The notes under the pieces are model-generated. The model ran no database searches. It was not told the origin of the DNA and worked only from the letters and a program-made list of their open reading frames with translations. Below, in pieces: positions 46,618 through 58,233 of a stretch of DNA of 64,000 nt. A program made the position numbers and the translations under genes. Numbering within the stretch: position 1 is the first letter of the stretch; each line of letters starts with the position of its first letter. This stretch comes from Pseudoxanthomonas suwonensis (GTDB lineage: Bacteria; Pseudomonadota; Gammaproteobacteria; Xanthomonadales; Xanthomonadaceae), in assembly GCA_003240695.1 (NCBI GenBank), contig QFNC01000004.1, forward strand, positions 62,001-126,000. The letters run 5' to 3'.

Positions 46618-47601
46618 TCAGGGCCGCGCCGCGTCGGTGCCTTCGTCGATCTGCACCAAGTCGCGCGTGCGCAGGTCCACCACGCTGCCGGACGCCGGGC
46701 GTGGGTAGTTGCGGCCGTCCACGATCAGCGCGGATGCATTCATTTCCACCGATGGCCCTTGGGCATGGCTGATGCGGGTCACATCGTTGCGGCTGTCCAC
46801 CGTGGTGGAACCGGGTGGGAACACGAACTGCACGCCATTCACCGTGACCGTGCTGCTGGCGCCGCCGGCTGCCGAGACCGACGCGGCCACCTGCTGGATC
46901 GCCTGCTGGACGCCCTGGGTGACCTGCCGGTTCACCTGTTGGCCGACCTGCGCACCCAGTTGTCCGCCAGCGCGGCCGCATTCGTCAACGTCCTGCTGGG
47001 TCAGCGTGGCGTAGGGCTGGAAGGCCGCGACCGATGCCGCCAGGTCGTTTTGCGCGGACAGCACGGCCGGCAACTGAGCGCACAACTTCATGGCGTCTGT
47101 TTCGATGCCCTTCGCTTCCTGCTTGATGCGTTCCTCGATCTGCTCGGTATTGCCGCTCAGCAGGCCGCGCGCCACCTCGCCCAGGGCCTTGCCGGCCAGA
47201 TCCGCGCCCTGCACGCCTAGCGACAGGCCCGCCTCGGCCACACCCAGCATCTGTCGGCGATAGGTCAGCGCCAGTTCGCGTTGCCGCGCATCCAGCGTGA
47301 TCTGCTGGCCGTCGACCACGAAGTCGCCGGTTGGCGTGATGTGGGCGTCGGGCAGGTTGGCATTGCCGCCGATGCGGGTGCCGTTGATGTTGACGTTGCC
47401 GTTGCCGCCCAGTTGCAGATCCTCGCTGGCCAGTTTCTGCCGCATGTCCTCCAGTGCCGATTCGGCGGCCTTGCCGATCGCGGTCTGCGGCGCATTCACC
47501 GCGCCGGGCGACCCGGTGGCGGGTGACGGCTGCGGATCGGGGTTGCATGCTGCCAGCAATGCGGTCGCCAGCAAGGTGGGGAGCAGTCTGCGAATGGTCA
47601 T
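46618..47601 (-). CDS. DUF2884 (YggN-like) lipoprotein
   Basis: 327 aa. Lipobox LLAAC in LLATALLAACNPD. The body contains DGQQITLDARQRELALTYRR and a long helical Gln/Val-rich stretch (QVGQQVNRQVTQGVQQAIQQ), resembling the DUF2884 family. ATG 47601 has GAGG 8 nt upstream. Function unknown. Confidence 0.75.
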   Translation of the reverse strand: MTIRRLLPTLLATALLAACNPDPQPSPATGSPGAVNAPQTAIGKAAESALEDMRQKLASEDLQLGGNGNVNINGTRIGGNANLPDAHITPTGDFVVDGQQITLDARQRELALTYRRQMLGVAEAGLSLGVQGADLAGKALGEVARGLLSGNTEQIEERIKQEAKGIETDAMKLCAQLPAVLSAQNDLAASVAAFQPYATLTQQDVDECGRAGGQLGAQVGQQVNRQVTQGVQQAIQQVAASVSAAGGASSTVTVNGVQFVFPPGSTTVDSRNDVTRISHAQGPSVEMNASALIVDGRNYPRPASGSVVDLRTRDLVQIDEGTDAARP

Positions 47602-47626
47602 GGCATGGCCTCTTGAATGGTCCTGA

Positions 47627-48700
47627 TCATGCATCATCGCGCCAGCCGCGCAGGCGGGTGGCGGCGAAGATCATCGCGATGCCGATCAGCGCACCGATCC
47701 ACAGCTGGGGGGTGGCCAACAGGGGCAGCCCGGTGGTCAGACCATCCCATTGCCACAGGGTATCCGGATTGCCTGGCAGCTGCTCGAGATGCGGCGTGCC
47801 GATATAGCCGAGCAGGTGGCTTCCCGGCCAGGTGCCGGTCAACGCACGCAGCACGATATGCTGCCAGAACCATTCGCCCACCACGTGGCCACGTGTGCCG
47901 CCGAAGGCGTCGACGATGCCGTTGACCATGCTCACTGCCACGCCCGCGAAGATCGGGAGCATCACGGCCCAGAGGAAGGGCATGCGCCTGGCCCAGGCCG
48001 AACACAGCATCAACCAGCCCGCAGTCGGCAGCGCCCACAGTACGTAGATCGGCAGCCAGCCGAACGTCCCGATGAACAGCTTGAACGGCGAAAGATGCGA
48101 CCAGTACAGGTTGAACGGGTTACCGCCGTTGATGGCAATGAAGATGCTCATCATCAGGCCGGTGGCCAGCATGACCAACCCGGTGATCGCCAGCGCGATC
48201 AGCGGCCCGACCAGCAGCGCGGTCAGCAGCTTGGACAGGACGGTCTGCGCATCCGAGATCGGCATCGATTTCCAGAACAGCACGCTGCGGTCCTTGCGCT
48301 CGTCGTAAAGGCTGCTCAGCAGGTAGAAGAACACCACGAAGGCGAACACCAGCAGCGGCCAGGTGGACGACATCAAGGTCACCAGATTGATCGCCTCGCC
48401 GTATTGCTGCAGATCCTCCGGCGATGCGTCGGCCAGCAACTGGTTCCAGTCCACTTGCGACAGCGGGATCTCCCGACCGTTGACCATCATCACTTTGCCA
48501 CCGAATCGGTTCATCGCGTACTGGCCCATGCCGCCACCGAGCAGGGTGAAGCACAGCGAGACGATCCCCGCGATCAGCGGTGCCCAGACAAAGCCGCCGC
48601 GGTGTTCCCACAATTCGCGCTTGAGCAGCCATTTCAGTGTCTGAAGGCCGCCGACCGGGCGCGAAGCGGGGGCGGCGCTTGTTTCGATCACGGCAGTCAT
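47627..48700 (-). CDS. ABC transporter permease
   Basis: 357 aa with about six transmembrane segments (WAPLIAGIVSLCFTLLGGGM near the start, LVFAFVVFFYLLSSLYDER, ITGLVMLATGLMMSIFI and further pairs). The DERKDRSVLFWKSMPIS segment after the second helix is typical of YtrC/ABC-2 type permeases of GntR-controlled exporters. Coupled by ATGA overlap to the ATPase gene. Confidence 0.85.
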   Translation of the reverse strand: MTAVIETSAAPASRPVGGLQTLKWLLKRELWEHRGGFVWAPLIAGIVSLCFTLLGGGMGQYAMNRFGGKVMMVNGREIPLSQVDWNQLLADASPEDLQQYGEAINLVTLMSSTWPLLVFAFVVFFYLLSSLYDERKDRSVLFWKSMPISDAQTVLSKLLTALLVGPLIALAITGLVMLATGLMMSIFIAINGGNPFNLYWSHLSPFKLFIGTFGWLPIYVLWALPTAGWLMLCSAWARRMPFLWAVMLPIFAGVAVSMVNGIVDAFGGTRGHVVGEWFWQHIVLRALTGTWPGSHLLGYIGTPHLEQLPGNPDTLWQWDGLTTGLPLLATPQLWIGALIGIAMIFAATRLRGWRDDA

Positions 48701-49557
48701 GCGTAGGTTCCTTTCATCGTGGCCACGAACAGGTCGGCCAGGCCGGGCGTGCGGGTGTCGCCCAGTGATTGCAGTTGCGCGCGCGGCACGCCGTCGAACA
48801 GCATCACGGTCTTGCCGAAGGGCAGGCTGCGCTGGTCCAGCGGCTGCAGGGCGCGGGCGGCATCCAGACGATCCGCATCGACCAGCACTTCGGTGTAGCG
48901 CTCGGCCAGCGTGTCCATCGGCGCGTCCAGCACGATGCGGCCATCGCGGATGAACAGCACGTCGGTGAGGATGTGTTCCACTTCCTCCACCTGGTGGGTG
49001 GTGATGACGATGGTCTTGTCCTCGTCGAAATAGTCCTCCAGCAGGCGCTGGTAGAACTGCTTGCGGTACAGGATGTCCAGGCCCAGGGTGGGTTCGTCCA
49101 GCACCAGCAGCTTCGCGTCGATGGCCATCACCAGCGCCAGGTGCAGCTGCACGATCATGCCCTTGGACATCTGCCGCACCTTCAGCGTCCGGGTGAGCTG
49201 GGTACCGGCGATGAAACGGTCGAAGCGGGCGCGGTCGAAACGCGCGTGCACGCCCTCCACGAAACGCATCGCCTGTTCCACGGTGATCCAGCGTGGCAGC
49301 ACGGCCACGTCGGCGATGAAGCACACATCCTGCATCAGCTCGTCGCGCTGGCGCCGCGGATCGCGCCCCAGCACATCGAGGTGGCCTTCGAACGGGGTCA
49401 GGCCCAGGATCGCCTTCAGCGCGGTGGTCTTGCCGGCACCGTTGGGGCCGATCAGGCCGACGATGCGGCCCGGCGGAATGCGGAAGGTCGCACCATCCAG
49501 CGCCAGCGCGTTCCTGTAGGCCTTGCGAAGACCGCTGGCATTGACGACGGTATTCAT
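48697..49557 (-). CDS. ABC transporter ATP-binding protein (YtrB-like)
   Basis: 286 aa. Walker A GPNGAGKTT, Q-loop region CFIADVAVLPRW, variant signature QMSKGMIVQLHLA, Walker B LLVLDEPTLGLD and switch His in ITTHQVEE. The signature differs from LSGGQ, as in YtrB/CcmA-like exporters. Start ATG 49557 overlaps the GntR stop. Confidence 0.9.
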   Translation of the reverse strand: MNTVVNASGLRKAYRNALALDGATFRIPPGRIVGLIGPNGAGKTTALKAILGLTPFEGHLDVLGRDPRRQRDELMQDVCFIADVAVLPRWITVEQAMRFVEGVHARFDRARFDRFIAGTQLTRTLKVRQMSKGMIVQLHLALVMAIDAKLLVLDEPTLGLDILYRKQFYQRLLEDYFDEDKTIVITTHQVEEVEHILTDVLFIRDGRIVLDAPMDTLAERYTEVLVDADRLDAARALQPLDQRSLPFGKTVMLFDGVPRAQLQSLGDTRTPGLADLFVATMKGTYA

Positions 49558-49916
49558 TTCACACCCCATTTCTTCGAAGGGTCCATCAGTTCGGCCACAT
49601 CAAGGCCCAGCAGGGCGATGCGCTGCAGGACCTGTGGCCATTCTTCGGACAGGAATTTCGCGCGTTCGCTGTTGCGCAGGCGGTTGGCCGCCTGTTCGGT
49701 AACGAACATCCCAAGCCCGCGCCGCTTTTCCACCAGCGATTCGTCGGCCAGCTCCTGGTAGGCGCGCGACACGGTGATCGGATTCAATCGGTATTCGGCG
49801 GCCACCTGGCGCACGGAGGGCAGGGCGTCGCCGGGTTTCAGCTGGCCGTCCAGCATCATGGCGATCACCCGTTCCTTCAGCTGCAGGTAAATCGGTGTGG
49901 TGTCGTTCCATTGCAT
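49554..49916 (-). CDS. GntR-family regulator, YtrA subfamily
   Basis: 120 aa. An N-terminal winged-helix domain (IYLQLKERVIAMMLDGQLKP, then LPSVRQVAAEYRLNPITVSR) is followed by a short C-terminal dimerisation segment, the YtrA type, without a large ligand domain. Such regulators repress adjacent ABC exporter genes; start and stop overlap the ATPase gene. The operator is probably the palindrome at 50246-50269. Confidence 0.9.
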   Translation of the reverse strand: MQWNDTTPIYLQLKERVIAMMLDGQLKPGDALPSVRQVAAEYRLNPITVSRAYQELADESLVEKRRGLGMFVTEQAANRLRNSERAKFLSEEWPQVLQRIALLGLDVAELMDPSKKWGVK

Positions 49917-49959
49917 GGCGATCACCCGGTCGCGCCGCGTGGATGCAAGGGGACGGTGT

Positions 49960-50226
49960 TCACGGCCGGCGTCCACCGCGCAGCGGGCGCGCGAACGAAA
50001 AGAACGGCATGCGGATCCAGTGCAGGATGCGTTCATGGCGGCGGTTGCCCGTGCCGGTGCGCTCGTCGTGGGCTGCGCAGGCGGCAGTTCCGGTGCAGGC
50101 GTTGCCGGTCGTGTTGCCCGGGCGCTGCACGGTTGCGGCAACCAGCAAGGCCAGCAAGGTCACGGCTGGCGCCAGCCAGGCTGTCCGTACAGATGGCAGG
50201 GCAGAAAGCAGTCGCTGGAGCATCAT
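49960..50226 (-). CDS. Possible small membrane protein upstream of gntR
   Basis: 88 aa from ATG 50226. One hydrophobic stretch (TAWLAPAVTLLALLVAATVQ) followed by a polar, Arg-rich tail. It lies between the operator/promoter and the GntR gene and would be the first product of the transcript. The C-terminal half looks like unselected translation, so it may instead be just a long leader. Confidence 0.35.
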   Translation of the reverse strand: MMLQRLLSALPSVRTAWLAPAVTLLALLVAATVQRPGNTTGNACTGTAACAAHDERTGTGNRRHERILHWIRMPFFSFARPLRGGRRP

Positions 50227-50245
50227 GGTGGAGGCCTGTCTGCGT

Positions 50246-50269
50246 GGTGTTGTATTTAACTATAACACC
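50246..50269 (-). promoter_or_regulatory. 24-bp palindromic operator of the GntR-ABC operon
   Basis: Imperfect palindrome with 20 of 24 positions symmetric: outer half-sites GGTGTT (50264-50269 on the minus strand) and AACACC, AT-rich centre. It overlaps the -10 region of the promoter. Size, AT-rich centre and position fit a YtrA-type GntR dimer. Confidence 0.7.
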
Positions 50270-50286
50270 AATGCGGCGATTGGCAA
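50259..50286 (-). promoter_or_regulatory. Sigma-70-type promoter of the GntR-ABC operon
   Basis: Minus strand TTGCCA (50281-50286) and TATAGT (50259-50264), 16-nt spacer. The palindromic operator covers the -10, so repressor binding would exclude polymerase. Confidence 0.65.
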
Positions 50287-50388
50287 TCCCCAATCAGGAT
50301 TCCCTTGCCGACGTTTGCCGAACCCGGGCGAGTCGGTTGACAATAGGCGGCTGTCCGGGCCCGGACCCGATCTGTGGGAGGTTTAAGC

Positions 50389-51303
50389 ATGAATCATCGT
50401 TGGCGTTGGATGCTGGCCATGGCGCTGGCCGTGCTCCCGGTGCTTGGCTGGGCCCAGGGCAAGACCGCCCTGGCCACCGATCGCGAGAAGATCAGTTATT
50501 TCGTCGGCATGGATGTCGGTCGCGCACTGAAACCGGTGGCCCCCGATCTGGACCTGGCGGTGCTCGAGACAGCCATTGCCGGTGGCTTGGCTGGCACCGA
50601 GTCGGGATTCACGCCTGAGCAGGCACGCAGCATCGGCGAGACGATCGGCAAGCGCGTGGCCTCGCGCGCCGGTCAGCAGGTGCCGGGCGGCATGCCGGAA
50701 CTGTCGCGCGAGCAGGCCAGCCGCCTGGTCGGAAGCGACGTGGGCCATTCGCTGCGTCGCGTGCCCGAGCAGCTGGACGTGGGCGTGCTGATGCAGGCGA
50801 TCAAGACCCAGTTCGATGGCGGATTTCCGTTGCTGGGCGAGGCCGATGCCGGGCATGTGCGCGAATTGCTGAAGCAGCGCGCAGAACAGGCCGCGCGCGA
50901 TGCCGGTCGCCGCAACCTGGCCGATGGCGAAGCCTTCCTGGCCAGGAACAAGGCAGCCAAGGACGTGCAGACCACCGCCAGTGGCCTGCAATACCAGGTG
51001 CTGCGCGCCGGCAAGGGCGCCAGACCGGCCGCCAGCGACACGGTGCGCGTGCACTACCAGGGCACGTTGCTGGATGGAACCGTGTTCGACAGTTCCTACC
51101 AGCGCAACGAGCCGGCGCAGTTTGCGCTGAACCAGGTCATTCCCGGCTGGACCGAAGGCGTTGCGCTGATGCCGATCGGTGCCAAGTATCGTTTCTGGAT
51201 TCCGGCCCGCCTGGGCTATGGCGAATCGGGAACCCCCGACGGCAGCATCGGTCCGAATGCCACCCTGGTGTTCGAAGTCGAGCTGCTGGACATCGTGCAT
51301 TGA
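50389..51303 (+). CDS. FKBP-type peptidyl-prolyl isomerase (periplasmic)
   Basis: 304 aa. Signal peptide (WMLAMALAVLPVLGWAQ), an N-terminal FKBP dimerisation domain (KISYFVGMDVGRALKP, about 30-170), and a C-terminal FKBP domain with VRVHYQGTLLDGTVFDSS and GYGESGTPDGSIGPNATL. Assists folding of exported proteins, in the FkpA/Mip group. GGGAGG lies 8 nt before ATG 50389. First of a tandem FKBP pair. Confidence 0.9.
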   Translation: MNHRWRWMLAMALAVLPVLGWAQGKTALATDREKISYFVGMDVGRALKPVAPDLDLAVLETAIAGGLAGTESGFTPEQARSIGETIGKRVASRAGQQVPGGMPELSREQASRLVGSDVGHSLRRVPEQLDVGVLMQAIKTQFDGGFPLLGEADAGHVRELLKQRAEQAARDAGRRNLADGEAFLARNKAAKDVQTTASGLQYQVLRAGKGARPAASDTVRVHYQGTLLDGTVFDSSYQRNEPAQFALNQVIPGWTEGVALMPIGAKYRFWIPARLGYGESGTPDGSIGPNATLVFEVELLDIVH

Positions 51304-51367
51304 TCGCCCCGGTTTTTCTTCCCTTCATCCGCAGCACAGCCTGCACCCGTTCGAGGATTTCCTGATC

Positions 51368-52171
51368 ATGACCCATTTTCCGGCTCCGACCGTTCGCTTC
51401 GCGCTGCTGACGGCATCGCTGGTGGCCATCACTGCATGCAATTCGGCCAACAAGCCGATCACGCCCGCCAGCGAAGGCGGCGACGCCGCAGCGTCGACAG
51501 CCGCGGCCAACGGCACGACCGCACTGACCATCGCAGGACTGCCGACCGAAAAGGAGCAGGTGAGCTATGCCATCGGCATGGACATCGGCCGTGCGCTGCA
51601 GCAGGTGAAGGATGACGTCGATCCGGAAGTGGTGTTCAAGGCCGTGCGCGACAGCATGGCCGGCGGCAAGCTGCTGATGACGCCCGAACAGGCCATGCAG
51701 GTGCAGCAGCAGTTCGGCCAGCGCATGCAGGCCAAGCAGATGGAAGCCGCCCAGAAGAAGGCCCAGGATAATGAGGCTGCCGGCAAGACCTTCCTGGCCG
51801 CCAATGCGGGCAAGCGGGGCGTGAAGACCACCGCCAGCGGCCTGCAGTACCAGGTGCTGACCGAAGGCAAGGGCCCCAAGCCGACGTTGCAGGACACGGT
51901 GCGCGTGCACTACAAGGGCACCCTGCTGAACGGCGAAACCTTCGACAGCTCCTACGATCGTGGCGAGCCGGTGGAGTTCCCGTTAGCCGGCGTGGTGCCG
52001 GGCTGGTCCGAAGGCGTGCAGCTGATGCCGGTCGGCAGCAAGTACAAGCTGTGGATTCCGGGCAACCTGGGCTATGGCGAAACGCCGCCGCCGGGTGCGC
52101 CGCTGGGGCCGAACGAGACCTTGGTGTTCGAAGTGGAACTGATCGACATCGTCAAGCCGCCGCAAGGCTGA
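51368..52171 (+). CDS. FKBP-type peptidyl-prolyl isomerase lipoprotein
   Basis: 267 aa. Signal ends in VAITACNS (lipobox ITAC), so it is likely membrane-anchored, unlike its neighbour. Same layout: QVSYAIGMDIGRALQQ dimerisation part, an Ala/Lys/Gln-rich helix, then FKBP domain VRVHYKGTLLNGETFDSS. Its stop overlaps the ugd start (TGATG). Probably arose by duplication of the upstream gene. Confidence 0.9.
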   Translation: MTHFPAPTVRFALLTASLVAITACNSANKPITPASEGGDAAASTAAANGTTALTIAGLPTEKEQVSYAIGMDIGRALQQVKDDVDPEVVFKAVRDSMAGGKLLMTPEQAMQVQQQFGQRMQAKQMEAAQKKAQDNEAAGKTFLAANAGKRGVKTTASGLQYQVLTEGKGPKPTLQDTVRVHYKGTLLNGETFDSSYDRGEPVEFPLAGVVPGWSEGVQLMPVGSKYKLWIPGNLGYGETPPPGAPLGPNETLVFEVELIDIVKPPQG

Positions 52172-53520
52172 TGCGCATTGCGGTGTTCGGTGCGGGCTAT
52201 GTCGGCCTGGTCACGGCCACGTGCCTGGCCGAGGTCGGCAACCGCGTGCACTGCATCGACGTGGATGTGGCCAGGGTCGAACGGCTCAATGCCGGCCAGG
52301 TGCCCATCTTCGAACCCGGGCTGGCGCCGATGCTGCAGCGCAATCATCGCGCGGGCCGACTGCGTTTCGGTACCGATGCCCAAGCGGCGCTGGTCGATGC
52401 GGATGTCGTCTTCATCGCGGTGGGAACGCCGCCGGACGCGGACGGCAGCGCCGATCTGCAGTACGTGCTGGCCGTGGCCCGCAGCATCGGCCTGCATCTG
52501 CAGCGGGCGGCCGTGGTGGTGGACAAGTCCACGGTGCCGGTGGGAACGGGCGACCGGGTGAAAGCCACCATCGCATCGGCATTGCAGGCGCGTGGCGTCG
52601 CCATCGACGTGGCAGTGGTGTCGAATCCAGAGTTCCTGAAGGAAGGCGCGGCGGTGGAGGATTTCATGCGTCCGGACCGCATCATCATCGGCTCCGATGA
52701 CGAGCGCGCGATGGACGTGCTGCGCCGGTTGTATGCGCCGTTCAACCGCAACCGCGACCGCATCGTGACCATGGACGTGCGCTCGGCCGAGCTGACCAAG
52801 TACGCTGCCAACGCGATGCTGGCGACCAAGATCAGCTTCATGAACGAAATCGCCGTCATCGCCGAGCAGGTCGGCGCCGACGTGGAGCAGGTGCGCCGCG
52901 GGATCGGTTCGGATCCGCGCATCGGGTGGCATTTCATCTATCCCGGTGCGGGCTACGGTGGTTCGTGTTTTCCGAAGGACGTGCGGGCGCTGGCCCGCAC
53001 CGCCCAGCAGCACGGCGTGCGACCGCAGCTGCTGCAGGCGGTGGAAGCGGTGAACGACCGCCAGAAGACGCATCTGTTCGAGCTGATCGTGCGCCACTAC
53101 GGCGATGCCGATGCCCTGCGCCGCAAGGTGTTCGCGCTATGGGGGCTGGCGTTCAAGCCCGAAACCGACGACATGCGCGAAGCATCCAGCCGACGCCTGC
53201 TGGACCTGCTGTGGCAGGCCGGGGCGCGGGTGCAGGTGTTTGATCCGCAGGCGATGGACGAAGCCCGGCGTCTGTACGGCGAGCGCGAAGATCTGACCTT
53301 CGCCGCAGACGACCTGCAGGCACTGGACGGTGCCGATGCCTTGGTGGTGATCACCGAATGGAAGCAGTTCCGCGCCGTCGATCCGGCACGGGTTGCCGAG
53401 GCACTGGCCGACCGGGTGTTGTTCGATGGACGCAACCTGTACGAGCCGGCCGCACTGGAAGCTGCCGGGCTGGCCTACTACGGCATCGGTCGCGGCCGTT
53501 CCGTGCGTGGCCAGCCATGA
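52171..53520 (+). CDS. ugd: UDP-glucose 6-dehydrogenase
   Basis: 449 aa. NAD motif FGAGYVGLVTATCLAEVG at the N-terminus, conserved STVPVGTGDRV, and the catalytic cysteine in GGSCFPKDVRALA. Converts UDP-glucose to UDP-glucuronate for exopolysaccharide or LPS sugars. ATG 52171 overlaps the FKBP stop. Usual partner of slyX in this lineage. Confidence 0.95.
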   Translation: MRIAVFGAGYVGLVTATCLAEVGNRVHCIDVDVARVERLNAGQVPIFEPGLAPMLQRNHRAGRLRFGTDAQAALVDADVVFIAVGTPPDADGSADLQYVLAVARSIGLHLQRAAVVVDKSTVPVGTGDRVKATIASALQARGVAIDVAVVSNPEFLKEGAAVEDFMRPDRIIIGSDDERAMDVLRRLYAPFNRNRDRIVTMDVRSAELTKYAANAMLATKISFMNEIAVIAEQVGADVEQVRRGIGSDPRIGWHFIYPGAGYGGSCFPKDVRALARTAQQHGVRPQLLQAVEAVNDRQKTHLFELIVRHYGDADALRRKVFALWGLAFKPETDDMREASSRRLLDLLWQAGARVQVFDPQAMDEARRLYGEREDLTFAADDLQALDGADALVVITEWKQFRAVDPARVAEALADRVLFDGRNLYEPAALEAAGLAYYGIGRGRSVRGQP

Positions 53521-53762
53521 CCGCTGCCGGTCCCGATGCCGATCTGCCGGCACGCATCGCCGAGCTGGAAGTCCGCCTGGCCTTCCAGGAACAGGCCATC
53601 CAGGACTTGAGCGACGCGCTGGCCGCCGCGCGCGGCGAAGAATCGCGCAACGCGCTGCTGCTGCACCGGATGCGTGACGAACTGCTGCAGATGCGTCGCG
53701 CGTTGGCGGCGCATCCGGTCGCTGCCGACCCGGCCAGCGAACCGCCGCCGCCGCATTACTGA
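53517..53762 (+). CDS. slyX: SlyX family protein
   Basis: 81 aa. An almost entirely coiled-coil protein (RIAELEVRLAFQEQAIQDLS) ending in a Pro-rich PPPPHY, the SlyX pattern. Overlaps the ugd stop by 4 nt. Function in the family is not settled. Confidence 0.92.
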   Translation: MTAAGPDADLPARIAELEVRLAFQEQAIQDLSDALAAARGEESRNALLLHRMRDELLQMRRALAAHPVAADPASEPPPPHY

Positions 53763-53827
53763 GGCATTGCCAGCATCGCCGTGGCAGGGCATGCTGTCGA
53801 CCCGTTCCATCCGCCACGTTCCAGGCC

Positions 53828-54442
53828 ATGAGCGATTCGCTGCGTGACCAGTTGCTGGGATTGGGGTTCAAGCCCAGCCCCAAGCCGGAAAAACCGAAAT
53901 CGCCACCCGCATCGCGCCAGCCGTCGACGCACGCAGCGAAGAAGGGCAGCGGCACCAGACCGCAGCCTGCCTCGGGGTCCGCAACCCGATCGGGCAAACG
54001 CCGCGCTCGCGACGCCGGCGGCATGGACTTGGCCAGGGCCTATGCCATCCGTGCGCAGACCGAAAAGGAAGAGCGCATCGAGGCCGAACGGCAGAAACAG
54101 GAGGCCGCGCGTCTGCGCCGCGAAGCGCGCGCGGCATTGGCCACGTTCGTGGCCGACAAGGTGTTGAACGAGGCGGATGCCGAGATCGCCCGCCATTTCG
54201 AGTATGGCGGCAAGATCAAGCGCATCTACGTGACTGCCGACCAGCTGAAGGCCCTGAATGCCGGCGAACTCGGCGTGCTGCAGCAGAATGGCCGCTATCT
54301 GCTGGTGACTGCCGCAACCCTGCTGGAAGCGGAAGGCATCTTCGCCGAAGCGGTGGCATTGAAGGTCGATCCGGACGCGCCCGCGACCGATGATCCGTAC
54401 GCCGATCCGCAATACCAGGTGCCCGACGATCTGGTCTGGTAG
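53828..54442 (+). CDS. DUF2058 (YaiL-type) protein
   Basis: 204 aa. SDSLRDQLLGLGFKPSPKPE at the N-terminus, a basic Lys/Arg-rich linker, then a helix (RAYAIRAQTEKEERIEAERQ) and the C-terminal domain (HFEYGGKIKRIYVTADQLKA). The family is called nucleoprotein/polynucleotide-associated; role unclear. Convergent with metH, 3 nt apart. Confidence 0.9.
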   Translation: MSDSLRDQLLGLGFKPSPKPEKPKSPPASRQPSTHAAKKGSGTRPQPASGSATRSGKRRARDAGGMDLARAYAIRAQTEKEERIEAERQKQEAARLRREARAALATFVADKVLNEADAEIARHFEYGGKIKRIYVTADQLKALNAGELGVLQQNGRYLLVTAATLLEAEGIFAEAVALKVDPDAPATDDPYADPQYQVPDDLVW

Positions 54443-54445
54443 CGC

Positions 54446-57129
<2,684 letters not shown>

Positions 57130-57133
<4 letters not shown>

Positions 57134-58233
57134 GCGGCGGCTTCCAGCTGCGGACGCCGGCGCGGCGCGATGCCTTCGACGACCCGCGCGATCGCGGCGA
57201 TATGCTCCGGCGTGGTACCGCAGCAGCCGCCGACCACGTTCACCAGTCCCGAGCGGGCGAATTCGCCCACCACGGCGGCCATGTCCTCGGGGGTTTCGTC
57301 GTAGCCGCCGAAGGCGTTCGGCAGGCCCGCATTGGGATGGCAGGTGACGTAGGCATCGGCGATGGCCGACAGGGCTTCGACATGCGGGCGCAGTTCCCTG
57401 GCGCCGAGCGCGCAGTTCAATCCGATCGCCAGCGGCTGCGCGTGCCGCAGCGAATACCAGAAGGCCTCCGCGGTCTGGCCGGACAAGGTGCGGCCCGAGG
57501 CGTCGGTGATGGTGCCGGAGATCATCACCGGCAGCCGCGCGCCGAGCGCGTCGAACGCCTCCTCGATGGCGAACACCGCCGCCTTGGCGTTGAGGGTGTC
57601 GAACACGGTTTCCACCATCAGGAGGTCCGCACCGCCTTCGATCAGGCCTTCGGCAGCTTCGCGGTAGGCATCGCGCAACTCGTCGAAGGAGGTGGCGCGA
57701 TAGCCCGGACGGTTCACATCGGGCGAGAGCGACGCGGTCTTGCTGGTCGGCCCCAGCACGCCGACCACGAAACGCGGCTTGTCCGGCGTGCTTGCCTCCG
57801 CAAGCGTACAGGCAGCCCGCGCCAGGCGTGCCGATTCGCGATTCAGTTCGCGCACCAGATGCTGCAGGCGGTAGTCGGCCAGCGAGATCGAGGTGGAATT
57901 GAAGGTATTGGTCTCGATCAAGTCCGCGCCGGCATCCAGATAATCCGCGTGGATGCGGGAAATGATGTCCGGACGCGTCAGCGAGAGCAGATCGTTGTTG
58001 CCACGTTGATCGTGGCCCTGGCAGCCGCAGGCCGGGCCATGGGCATGCGTTGCGTCTTCGCCGAAGAGGGCATCGTAGCCTTGCTTGAAGCGCTCCCCGC
58101 GGAAATCGGCTTCGTCGAGTTCATGGCGTTGGATCATCGTGCCCATCGCGCCGTCCAGGACCAGGAGGCGTTGCTGCAGCGCCTGTTCCAGTGCTGCGAC
58201 GCGTGCGGGATCATGCCAGGGCAAAGCGGTCAT
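57130..58233 (-). CDS. metH: Homocysteine S-methyltransferase module of methionine synthase
   Basis: 367 aa equal to the first MetH module. LLVLDGAMGTMIQRHELDE, ETNTFNSTS and the zinc ligands in GLNCALGARELRP and VVGGCCGTTPEHI bind homocysteine. Split MetH is normal in this family. ATG 58233 overlaps the regulator stop and the stop overlaps the next start, so all three proteins are coupled. Confidence 0.95.

Noticed and set aside
50337..50342. TTGACA as a -35 for the first FKBP gene
   Set aside because: No -10-like hexamer lies at 15-19 nt downstream in the GC-rich stretch.
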